NCBI GenBank assembly: GCA_030425615.1
Contig: JAUIAI010000108.1
Coordinates: 1-7,524 of the forward strand
Length of the DNA: 7,524 bases
DNA from: Gammaproteobacteria bacterium
GTDB lineage: Bacteria > Pseudomonadota > Gammaproteobacteria > Burkholderiales > Burkholderiaceae_E
Direction: 5' to 3'
Positions 1 to 5,693 of the stretch are shown in pieces. The notes under the pieces were generated by a model. That model had not been told where the DNA came from. It made no database searches and was given only the letters and a program-made list of their open reading frames with translations. The first letter of the stretch is position 1; every line of letters begins with the position of its first letter. A program made the translations under genes and the position numbers.

Positions 1-2835
1 GTGCAGTCGTCGGACTTCGCCATGCTTCTCGCGCGCCTGTTCGGCCAGATACTCCCTCGCTTCGACCACCCCCGCGGCCGGATGCTGCTTGCCATAGAGC
101 TGGATCAACCGCGAGTACGCGATGATCGCCCTGGCCGGGTCGCGGTCCTTGCGTGCCGCTGATCCGAGGGTCTCGAGCAGAAACTCCGGCGGCTCCTCGC
201 CCGTGAGGCGGCGGTTGCGCTGGAACCCGAGCAGGCTGTCCCAGAGGAAGTCCTTCGCCTTCGCGTGGTTGCCCTGGAGCGAGTAGGCGAAACCCGTCCA
301 GGCCAGCACGACCGGCACCTTCGGGACGTCGCTGTTAAGGCGGTCGAACTCGATCAGCGCGTTGGCGTACTGCTTTTTCTCGATGAAGTAGCGGCCGATA
401 CCGATCCGGGCTTCAACGTCGTTCGGTGAGAGTTCCACGGCCTTCTCGAACAGGGCCTTGCCCTTGTCGAGTTCCTCTTTCGCGTAATGGGCACTGCCGG
501 CCAGACTGAACGGCTGGGGGACCAGCCCACCACTGGATTTCTGAGCCTTCTCCAGATCCGACAGGGCCTCGTCGTAGCGTTCGAGTTCCATGTTCACCCG
601 CGCGCGCTGGTACTGGATGGGCCACGAATTGGGCGACGCCGTGAGCGCGCGGTCGATGAAGCGCAGTGCCGCGATCGAGTCATCCCGCTCCATTTCGATG
701 TAGGAACGGACCATGAGGCTGGGCACGTGGTCACGGTCGATGTCCAGGGAGCGTTTCAGCACGTCCAGTGCCTCGGTGCGTTCCGCATCGGTCTCGGCCG
801 CCTTGAGCAGGATCTGCGCATGCAGGCCGTAGCCGTTGGCGTCCTGCGGACGGCGCTGGATCGCACGTCGCGCAACGGCCTCGGCGCCTTCGACGCTGCC
901 GGTCTCGAAGGCGCGCAATGCGAGATCGTAGGTGTCGAGAAAGTCCATCGAGACGGAGCGACCCGCCTGCACCAGGGTCTCCTCCGGATAGAAGCGCACC
1001 AGTGTGGACGATGGCAGGATGCCGCTGTAGGTGCCGGCCTTGTCGGTCTTCGTGTGCCAGGTCGAGCCCTGGGTCAGCAGCCCGATCACGCCGCCCGTTC
1101 TGAGGCTGATCGCCGGACCACCGCTGTTTCCGCCGGATGCCGTGACGTCGCTGATGATCGTCTGGACCGAGTCGTCCTCGTCGCGCTGGAAGCGGGTGAC
1201 GACTCCGGACGTGACCGTGGTCTCCAGCTTCGCACCGAACAATGACGTCAGCGGATATCCGATGACGACGATCTGGTCACCGAGCGAGACGTCCTCGGTG
1301 GGCACGAGCGGGATCGTCTTGAGCGGTTTGGTGGATGTGATGCGCAGGATGGCCATGTCGTTGCCCACACCCCAGCCTGCGCTGAGCCTGCCTTCGAACG
1401 GGCTCTGCACGCCCACCAGTTCGGCGCGTTCCGGATCACGGTTCATCCTGTCCGGCCAGCGCACCTCGAAGTGCTTGTGGGGCTTGCGGGTCTTCAGATC
1501 GAGTACGACATGGGCGTTGGTCACGAGGTAACCGTCGGCACGCACGAAGAATCCGGTACCGGTTCCGAAGTCCTGTTCGTCGTCGTCCCACGCGCGGACC
1601 TGGACGATGGCCTCCTCGTAGCGGCGAACGACATCCTGGCTGCTCAGATTGCGACGTATGCCGTCGGGTGCGGACTCGGCGACGATGTCCAGGTTCGCGG
1701 CGACATGTTCGACCACGGGCACCAGACCTTCGAAGTCGGCGGTGGGGGCCTGGATGGAGAGGTAGTTGACGTGGTCGCGCCCGATCAGGGCATAGGTGCG
1801 TCCGCGGATCGCGGTCTCGTCGATGTTGGCGGAGTACTCCTGATACGCGCCGTGCTGCACCTTCTGCACGCTGTTGACCGGCTCGAAGCCAGGAATCTCC
1901 TGGCGCGCCAGGGCGCTGTAGACGTTCAGCAACTGCTCCGGCGTCGCCGTGCTCGGGCGCTCCAGCGCCGACAAGGACAACACGATGATGGTCTTGGCAT
2001 CGCGTGGGTCATCGACGCGGCGCTCGGGGCTCGCGTAGTAGACCGGGCTCCCGTTCATGATCCTCCGGGAGAAGAACCAGTCGCGCGGATAATGCAGCCG
2101 GAACAGCCCGGTCACGTGTTCGAACGTGGCGAAATCGTCCGTCGTCACACCCTTCGGCTTGTCCTCCGAGCCCTCGGGCGGTCGCAGCGCGGATTCCCGG
2201 ATGCGCGCCACGAGTTCGGTTCCCAGGCCGGCCTTCGTCAGGTCGAGCGCCTGACTCGGGCTGAGCGGCGAACGTTGCATGCCGATCAGCGAGACGAGCA
2301 GCTCGATCTCCGTGGCAGCGGTGCCTTCGGCGGCCAGCTGGCGGACCTCATCGACGGACAGCGGTTCGCCACGCATCGCCTTGACCACCGACGGCGGCAG
2401 CGACGCCTGGCGGTTGAGCGCGAGCAGGGCGGGCGCGCTGGCGTCGAATTCGCGCTTGCTGGCGGCGATCTCCCGCAGGACTTCGATGGCCGTTCGCCCC
2501 TGGCCGAGCAGACGCGCCACGTCGTCGTTGCCCATCCGCTTCTCGGGGGCGAGCGAGCGCATGAACGACACGAAGTCGTCGCTGAGTCCCGCTTCGGTCA
2601 GCTTCGACGCGGAGGCTTCGTCGAACGGCATCTTGCCCTTGTGCGGCGACAGCTCGTCACGCAGCTGGGTCTCGGTGAAGCCGAGTTTGCGCAGCGTGAT
2701 GATGTCCTCGAGGCTCATCGGTCCCTCGGCGGACGCCGGTGCCACGATTCCCACCCAGAGGACGGCGAGCAGGCTCATCGCCCAGGCTCGCAGGGCGCGG
2801 GGTCGACGGGAGGCTGGGCGTAGCGGGCGGATCAT
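1..2835 (-). CDS. Exported trypsin-like (S1C/HtrA-type) serine protease with C-terminal TPR repeats, 3' end outside window
   Basis: An open frame of 945 codons runs off the left edge without a stop. The N-terminus has an Arg-rich stretch, a hydrophobic core and a likely signal peptidase site after residue 36 (APASA/EG), so the product should act in the periplasm or outside. Residues 40-220 are helical, with repeated short segments of the type LS-x-DEV-x2-L-x3-G. Residues about 240-385 (starting FRLHYPRDW) resemble a PsbP/Mog1-like alpha-beta domain; this is a fold guess only. Residues about 405-600 form a trypsin domain: GTGF at 426-429, His442 in TNAHVV, Asp493 in GNDMAIL, Ser571 in GGNSGGP, so the catalytic triad is complete. 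From about 630 to the edge there are successive TPR-like helix pairs, for example ERYDEALSDLEKA and GKALFEKAVELSPND. I see no PDZ domain. The start at 2835 is preceded by AGAGGA at good spacing; an in-frame ATG at 2853 has no such site. The substrate is unknown. Confidence 0.88.
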   Translation of the reverse strand, partial: MIRPLRPASRRPRALRAWAMSLLAVLWVGIVAPASAEGPMSLEDIITLRKLGFTETQLRDELSPHKGKMPFDEASASKLTEAGLSDDFVSFMRSLAPEKRMGNDDVARLLGQGRTAIEVLREIAASKREFDASAPALLALNRQASLPPSVVKAMRGEPLSVDEVRQLAAEGTAATEIELLVSLIGMQRSPLSPSQALDLTKAGLGTELVARIRESALRPPEGSEDKPKGVTTDDFATFEHVTGLFRLHYPRDWFFSRRIMNGSPVYYASPERRVDDPRDAKTIIVLSLSALERPSTATPEQLLNVYSALARQEIPGFEPVNSVQKVQHGAYQEYSANIDETAIRGRTYALIGRDHVNYLSIQAPTADFEGLVPVVEHVAANLDIVAESAPDGIRRNLSSQDVVRRYEEAIVQVRAWDDDEQDFGTGTGFFVRADGYLVTNAHVVLDLKTRKPHKHFEVRWPDRMNRDPERAELVGVQSPFEGRLSAGWGVGNDMAILRITSTKPLKTIPLVPTEDVSLGDQIVVIGYPLTSLFGAKLETTVTSGVVTRFQRDEDDSVQTIISDVTASGGNSGGPAISLRTGGVIGLLTQGSTWHTKTDKAGTYSGILPSSTLVRFYPEETLVQAGRSVSMDFLDTYDLALRAFETGSVEGAEAVARRAIQRRPQDANGYGLHAQILLKAAETDAERTEALDVLKRSLDIDRDHVPSLMVRSYIEMERDDSIAALRFIDRALTASPNSWPIQYQRARVNMELERYDEALSDLEKAQKSSGGLVPQPFSLAGSAHYAKEELDKGKALFEKAVELSPNDVEARIGIGRYFIEKKQYANALIEFDRLNSDVPKVPVVLAWTGFAYSLQGNHAKAKDFLWDSLLGFQRNRRLTGEEPPEFLLETLGSAARKDRDPARAIIAYSRLIQLYGKQHPAAGVVEAREYLAEQAREKHGEVRRLH

Positions 2836-2859
2836 GGGGCGTTTCCTCTGCATTGGATC

Positions 2860-2882
2860 CGGCACCGTGGAGCGGGGTGCCG
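2860..2882. other. Small hairpin between the secreted-protein gene and the protease gene
   Basis: A 7-bp inverted repeat (CGGCACC / GGTGCCG) surrounds a 9-nt loop just upstream of the protease start. There is no T-run, so it is not a convincing terminator. It could be a leader structure or RNA-processing site between two co-transcribed genes, or chance in GC-rich DNA. The rest of the 100-bp gap shows nothing else except the protease ribosome binding site. Confidence 0.2.
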
Positions 2883-2935
2883 CCGGCTTCGGCTCCGGCG
2901 CGGGTGCAACGCCGGGGCGGGATCGGGTCATCGTT

Positions 2936-3544
2936 TCAGTAGGGAAGCTTCGGCTTGGCGCCTGGCTGAACGGGTTCCTGGTCTCCCCCGTAAGGGAGTC
3001 GGACCGCCGGCTGAGCAGGGCGCGGCTCGTCACGTTCCGGCGGAGGCGGGTCGTCGTTGCCGCCGCGCGGCCGCGGCGTCGGCTCGCGTTCCCGCGGTGG
3101 CGGGGGCGGCGGGGCCGCTCTGCGTCCGCCCGGAGGGACCTGCGTCAGGCGGTAGGAGCCCATCTGCGCCTCGAAGGTTCCCCGGTAGAGCAGCAGGTCC
3201 ACGGTGGCCGGTTGCCCGGGCTGGAACAGGAGTTCGAACGACCCGACAGTCCGGCTCGGGCTGACGGTCCCGGTCACGTAGTCGCCGCCGTCGGACCTGC
3301 CGGAGAGGCTGACCTGGCGCCCCTCGGGATAGACGAGGGTCCCGGTCACGACGAGACCGCGCTGGCTGAGATTCAGGGCGAGCCCTTCCGGACTCTGGAA
3401 GCGGCCGAAGATGTGGTCCGCGAATGCGGACGGGGACAGCGCCATCAGGGCGCAGAGAAGGAACGCCGCCGGATGGCGTTTCCACGCGCGGGTTGCCGCG
3501 ATCGGTCGAGCACCCGCCCGCGGCCCTTGGCGCGTCGTGTTCAT
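2936..3544 (-). CDS. Secreted small protein with beta-rich domain and Pro-rich C-terminal tail, function unknown
   Basis: I do not recognise the family of this 202-residue protein. It opens with a basic N-region, a hydrophobic segment (AAFLLCALMALSPSAFA) and a probable signal peptidase I site after Ala42, giving a mature protein starting DHIFGRF. Residues 43-136 alternate hydrophobic and polar residues with many Gly, Thr and Val (LVVTGTLVYPEG, VDLLLYRGTFEA), suggesting a compact beta-sandwich or barrel. Residues 137-202 are Pro-, Arg- and Asp-rich, with a run of six prolines at 145-150, and look disordered, as in linker or wall-spanning segments. There is no cysteine in the predicted mature part. 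I chose the start at 3544 (MNTTRQG) over the in-frame ATG at 3562 because GGGAGAG lies just upstream of it. It precedes the protease gene by about 100 bp on the same strand, so the two may share a transcript; a role as substrate, inhibitor or partner of the protease is speculation. Confidence 0.75.
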   Translation of the reverse strand: MNTTRQGPRAGARPIAATRAWKRHPAAFLLCALMALSPSAFADHIFGRFQSPEGLALNLSQRGLVVTGTLVYPEGRQVSLSGRSDGGDYVTGTVSPSRTVGSFELLFQPGQPATVDLLLYRGTFEAQMGSYRLTQVPPGGRRAAPPPPPPREREPTPRPRGGNDDPPPPERDEPRPAQPAVRLPYGGDQEPVQPGAKPKLPY

Positions 3545-3590
3545 CTGGCTCTCCCTGTCCATGTTCGCTGCCGCCCGACCGCTTGCGGCC

Positions 3591-3609
3591 TTGCAACAAT
3601 TTGCAACAC
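3591..3609. repeat. Direct repeat TTGCAACA, two copies 10 bp apart, upstream of the secreted-protein gene
   Basis: TTGCAACA occurs at 3591-3598 and again at 3601-3608, so the copies are about one helical turn apart. Each contains the self-complementary hexamer TTGCAA. They sit between the predicted promoter and the start codon of the secreted-protein gene, where a regulator could bind. No binding protein is identifiable, and a short repeat like this can arise by chance. Confidence 0.35.
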
Positions 3610-3613
3610 ACGC

Positions 3614-3642
3614 AGTCTAGTAAAGGGATCGGAACGCCGCAA
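3614..3642 (-). promoter_or_regulatory. Possible sigma70-type promoter for the secreted-protein/protease unit
   Basis: Reading the minus strand, TTGCGG (3642-3637) and TAGACT (3619-3614) are separated by 17 bp, giving moderate matches to -35 and -10 boxes. Transcription would start near 3607, about 60 nt upstream of the ATG at 3544. It lies in the 132-bp gap after the regulator gene. No strong terminator for the regulator is visible there, only a 5-bp stem at 3635-3651, so read-through from the regulator is also possible. Confidence 0.35.
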
Positions 3643-3676
3643 TCGTCGGCGACCCGTTGCCCATGACATGTCTCAC

Positions 3677-5101
3677 CTAAACCTGGTATCGACGGATCCA
3701 GCGATAGACGGTCCTCTCGCTCACACCGAGTGCCGCCGCCACCCTGGCGCGGTTGCCATCGAAGCGGTGAAGATGCTCGACGAGGAGCCGGCGTTGCAGG
3801 CTGTCGAGCGATTCGTCCTCGTCCGGGCGACCAGCCGGCCGGTCGGCAGATGCGGTCCGGGCAAACCCCGTGCGATTCCCGCCAGACAGCGGCCGCAGCG
3901 CCGGAGGGCTGGCTCCGGACACCGGCGGGGCTTCGGATCTGTCCTCGCCGGTCAGGACCCGTTCCACGATCCCCGCATGAATGAGCGGGCCGTCGGCCAG
4001 CGCACGCTCCAGCACGTTGCGCAGCTCGCGGACGTTGCCCGGCCAGCGGTAGGCCGCCAGTCGGCGCAGCGCCGCTTCGTCGATGGCCGGGGGCGGGCGC
4101 ATGCCAAATCGCGAGAGCAGATGGCGGCAGATGAGCGGGATGTCCTGGGTTCGATCCCGCAGGGGCGGCATCAGGACCTCGTGAGTGGCCAGCCGATAGT
4201 AGAGATCGAGCCTGAACGTGCCATCGGCCACCATTCTGCGCAGGTCGCGATTGGTCGCTGCGACGATGCGCACCTGGGTCTGGATGGTCTGTGAGGATCC
4301 CAGACGGCGGATCTCGCCGGTTTCGATCGCCCGCAACAGCTTGGCCTGCATGGACATCGGCAGCTCGCCGATCTCGTCCAGGAACAGCGTGCCCTCGTTG
4401 GCGGATTCGAACAGACCGATGCGACGCTGCGCGGAACCGGTGAACGCCCCTCGTTCGTGACCGAACAGCTCGCTCTCGAACAGGGTTTCGGGAATGGCCG
4501 TGCAGTCCGCGGTCACGAACGGCCCCGCCGCACGGGCCGAATGCCGGTGGACGAAGCGCGCCGCCAGTTCCTTGCCGACACCGCTCTCACCCTGGATCAG
4601 CACGCTTCCCGTCAGCCCGGCGGCCTGCAGCAGCCGCTGAAGCGTGCCGAGCATGACGGGCGAGTTGCCGAGCAGTTCTTCACCCATCTCCCGGCCGATG
4701 GGCTCGTCGGGGTCCAGCCGGCGGATGCGTTCCAGCAGCAGACGCCGTCCGCCCAGATCCACCGGGTAACCCCTGACCTGGACACGTTCGGGGCCTTCGT
4801 CCTCGTGGAAGTGGATGTGCAGGGTTTCGACGCGCCGGCCCTCCGCCATCACCCGCTTGACCGGGCAGTCTTCGCCGCGCTCGTGACAGGGCACGTCCGA
4901 GCGGTGCGAGACCCGGTGGCACTTGTTGCCGCGCAGATCGTCCGCGGTCGCGCCGTAGGCATCTGCATACGCGCGGTTGGTGGCGATGATCGTGTAGGCG
5001 TCGTCGATCAGGACCGTCGGGTCGTCGTGGGACTCGAGCAACTGGGCCAGGCCCCGGGCTTCGTCATCCGACGGAGGGTTCGCGATGGGGTCGTCCGACA
5101 T
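3677..5101 (-). CDS. fisR: FisR-like sigma54-dependent activator with cysteine PAS sensor domain (PAS, AAA+, Fis-type HTH)
   Basis: This 474-residue bacterial enhancer-binding protein has a PAS-like sensor domain at about 15-130, an AAA+ domain at about 143-385, a Pro/Arg-rich linker, and a Fis-type helix-turn-helix at the C-terminus (NRARVAAALGVSERTVYRW). Visible AAA+ motifs are Walker A GESGVGKE (171-178), the sigma54-contact loop GAFTGS (218-223), Walker B GTLFLDE (237-243), the FRLDLYYRL segment, and WPGNVREL (353-360). There is no phosphoacceptor receiver domain. The PAS region holds Cys61, Cys72 and Cys79 with histidines at 62, 66 and 73. The 11/7 spacing equals that recalled for C53, C64 and C71 of Cupriavidus FisR, which react with sulfane sulfur. 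The gene is divergent from fccAB, which has a sigma54 promoter, so it very probably activates that operon. The loop ends in Ser instead of the usual Ala (GAFTGA). The start at 5101 has AGGG five bases upstream. Confidence is high for the family and moderate for the ligand. Confidence 0.92.
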   Translation of the reverse strand: MSDDPIANPPSDDEARGLAQLLESHDDPTVLIDDAYTIIATNRAYADAYGATADDLRGNKCHRVSHRSDVPCHERGEDCPVKRVMAEGRRVETLHIHFHEDEGPERVQVRGYPVDLGGRRLLLERIRRLDPDEPIGREMGEELLGNSPVMLGTLQRLLQAAGLTGSVLIQGESGVGKELAARFVHRHSARAAGPFVTADCTAIPETLFESELFGHERGAFTGSAQRRIGLFESANEGTLFLDEIGELPMSMQAKLLRAIETGEIRRLGSSQTIQTQVRIVAATNRDLRRMVADGTFRLDLYYRLATHEVLMPPLRDRTQDIPLICRHLLSRFGMRPPPAIDEAALRRLAAYRWPGNVRELRNVLERALADGPLIHAGIVERVLTGEDRSEAPPVSGASPPALRPLSGGNRTGFARTASADRPAGRPDEDESLDSLQRRLLVEHLHRFDGNRARVAAALGVSERTVYRWIRRYQV

Positions 5102-5156
5102 GTCAGCCCTGACAGAATGACTGACTGTCAGGATAGCAGACCTGACACTGTGTCAG
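5101..5156. promoter_or_regulatory. Upstream activator sequences: three TGTCAG palindromes at exact 25-bp period
   Basis: TGTCAG occurs at 5101, 5126 and 5151, exactly 25 bp apart. Each copy is half of a dyad: TGTCAG-CC-CTGACA (5101-5114), CTGAC-T-GTCAG (5121-5131) and CTGACAC-T-GTGTCAG (5142-5156). Dimeric Fis-type HTH proteins bind such dyads, and enhancer sites normally lie 80-200 bp upstream of a sigma54 start. The dyad centres here fall near -152, -133 and -110 relative to the predicted fccA start at about 5259. The first dyad overlaps the regulator's own ATG and Shine-Dalgarno sequence, which suggests autoregulation. That the adjacent regulator binds here is inference. Confidence 0.8.
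5130..5138 (-). promoter_or_regulatory. fisR: Possible extended -10 promoter of the regulator gene, inside the activator sites
   Basis: On the minus strand TGCTATCCT (5138-5130) matches an extended -10 element (TGn followed by four of six TATAAT bases), with no good -35 at 17 bp. Transcription would begin near 5123, giving a leader of about 22 nt before the ATG at 5101. It lies between the second and third palindromes, so a bound regulator would cover it. Confidence 0.35.
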
Positions 5157-5232
5157 TTGCCGAGCAGGTCGTAACACGGGCACCGCGAGGCTTGACTTGC
5201 GACAAGGTTGGCTGCCCGGGTTATACACCGGC

Positions 5233-5248
5233 TGGCATGGGATTCGCT
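5233..5248 (+). promoter_or_regulatory. Sigma54 (RpoN) -24/-12 promoter of fccAB
   Basis: TGGCATG-GGAT-TCGCT matches the consensus TGGCACG-N4-TTGCW at all but two defined positions. The invariant GG (5234-5235) and GC (5246-5247) are separated by exactly 10 bp. Transcription would start near 5259, leaving a leader of about 88 nt before fccA. The enhancer sites upstream and the divergent sigma54 activator gene support it independently. A weak sigma70-like pair (TTGCGA at 5197 and TATACA at 5222, spacer 19) also exists and might give basal expression. Confidence 0.87.
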
Positions 5249-5311
5249 AATGTTGTCATCGGCCCTTCGTTGAACCGGGGTCCGTCCGCCCGCCGGGCGC
5301 AATGCAGAAAG

Positions 5312-5331
5312 GGCACCGCGACGGCGGTGCC
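5312..5331 (+). other. Leader hairpin immediately upstream of the fccA ribosome binding site
   Basis: GGCACCGC (5312-5319) and GCGGTGCC (5324-5331) form a perfect 8-bp stem with a GACG tetraloop. The hairpin ends 4 nt before the strong Shine-Dalgarno AGGAGG (5336-5341), so it does not mask it. It could stabilise the mRNA 5' end or keep the ribosome site exposed. It matches no riboswitch class I recognise. Confidence 0.5.
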
Positions 5332-5346
5332 GATCAGGAGGAAACA

Positions 5347-5667
5347 ATGACATCAATCGCGAAGTCCTTGCGGGGTGCCGGTGCCGCCGCCGCGTTTGCG
5401 ATGGGACTGACCGCTCCGGTCCTTGCGGCCGAACCGGGCGAGCTCGGAAAGTACCTGGCCGCCACCTGCGCGAACTGTCACGGGACGAACGGCAAGGCCA
5501 TCGGCGACGGCGCCCGCCTGGCAGGCAAGCCCGCCGATGAACTCGTCAGGACGATGGAGCAGTTCCGGGAAGGCAAGAAGGCCGCGACCATCATGCATCA
5601 GATCGCCAAGGGCTACACGCCGGAGCAGATCCGGCTCATGGCGGAATTCTTCGCCGCGCAAGACTGA
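5347..5667 (+). CDS. fccA: Flavocytochrome c sulfide dehydrogenase, monoheme cytochrome c subunit
   Basis: The cytochrome subunit accepts electrons from the flavin of FccB during periplasmic oxidation of sulfide to sulfane sulfur and passes them to soluble cytochrome c. The protein has 106 residues. A Sec signal peptide covers about 1-28 (AAAAFAMGLTAPVLAA). The single heme site CANCH is at 41-45, followed by GTNGKAIGDGARLAG, typical of class I c4/c5-like domains. Met83 in ATIMHQIAKGYT is the probable sixth heme ligand. With one CxxCH this is the short monoheme type, unlike the diheme 21-kDa subunit of Allochromatium. The ATG at 5347 follows AGGAGG with a 5-nt gap; an in-frame ATG at 5302 would lie upstream of the leader hairpin and destroy the signal peptide, so I reject it. 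It is co-transcribed with fccB, 26 bp downstream. Confidence 0.9.
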   Translation: MTSIAKSLRGAGAAAAFAMGLTAPVLAAEPGELGKYLAATCANCHGTNGKAIGDGARLAGKPADELVRTMEQFREGKKAATIMHQIAKGYTPEQIRLMAEFFAAQD

Positions 5668-5693
5668 ATCCGGGACGAGAAGGGGAGAAAGAA

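Noticed and set aside
1471..2823. 450-codon open frame on the plus strand, opposite the protease gene
   Set aside because: The minus strand carries a signal peptide, a full catalytic triad and TPRs in the same DNA. The plus-strand product is Arg/Gly/Val-rich with no recognisable domain, as expected for GC-rich antisense shadows.
2883..2905. Imperfect GC-rich inverted repeat near the end of the secreted-protein gene, as a terminator
   Set aside because: The stem is about 6 bp with an 8-nt loop and no T-tract, which is expected by chance in this composition.
3030..3611. 193-codon minus-strand frame overlapping the secreted-protein gene
   Set aside because: The alternative frame at 2936-3544 has a clean signal peptide and a ribosome site. 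This one is Arg/Gly/Pro-rich without features.
3649..3662. GG-N10-GC spacing on the minus strand upstream of the secreted-protein gene, a possible second sigma54 promoter
   Set aside because: Beyond the two dinucleotides the match is poor (TGGGCAA in place of TGGCACG), and no TGTCAG dyads lie upstream of it. GG-N10-GC is common in GC-rich DNA.
2279..4294. 671-codon open frame on the plus strand, spanning the protease, secreted protein and regulator genes
   Set aside because: It crosses three genes and two intergenic gaps on the opposite strand. Its translation is low-complexity and Arg-rich with no domain.
5192..5227. Sigma70-like boxes TTGACT/TTGCGA and TATACA upstream of fccA
   Set aside because: Spacers of 19 bp or more are unfavourable, and the nearby sigma54 promoter is much better supported. 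It is kept only as a possible basal promoter.
4457..5350. 297-codon open frame on the plus strand, antisense to the regulator and running across the control region
   Set aside because: It covers the AAA+ and PAS coding sequence, all three palindromes and the sigma54 promoter, and shows no domain.
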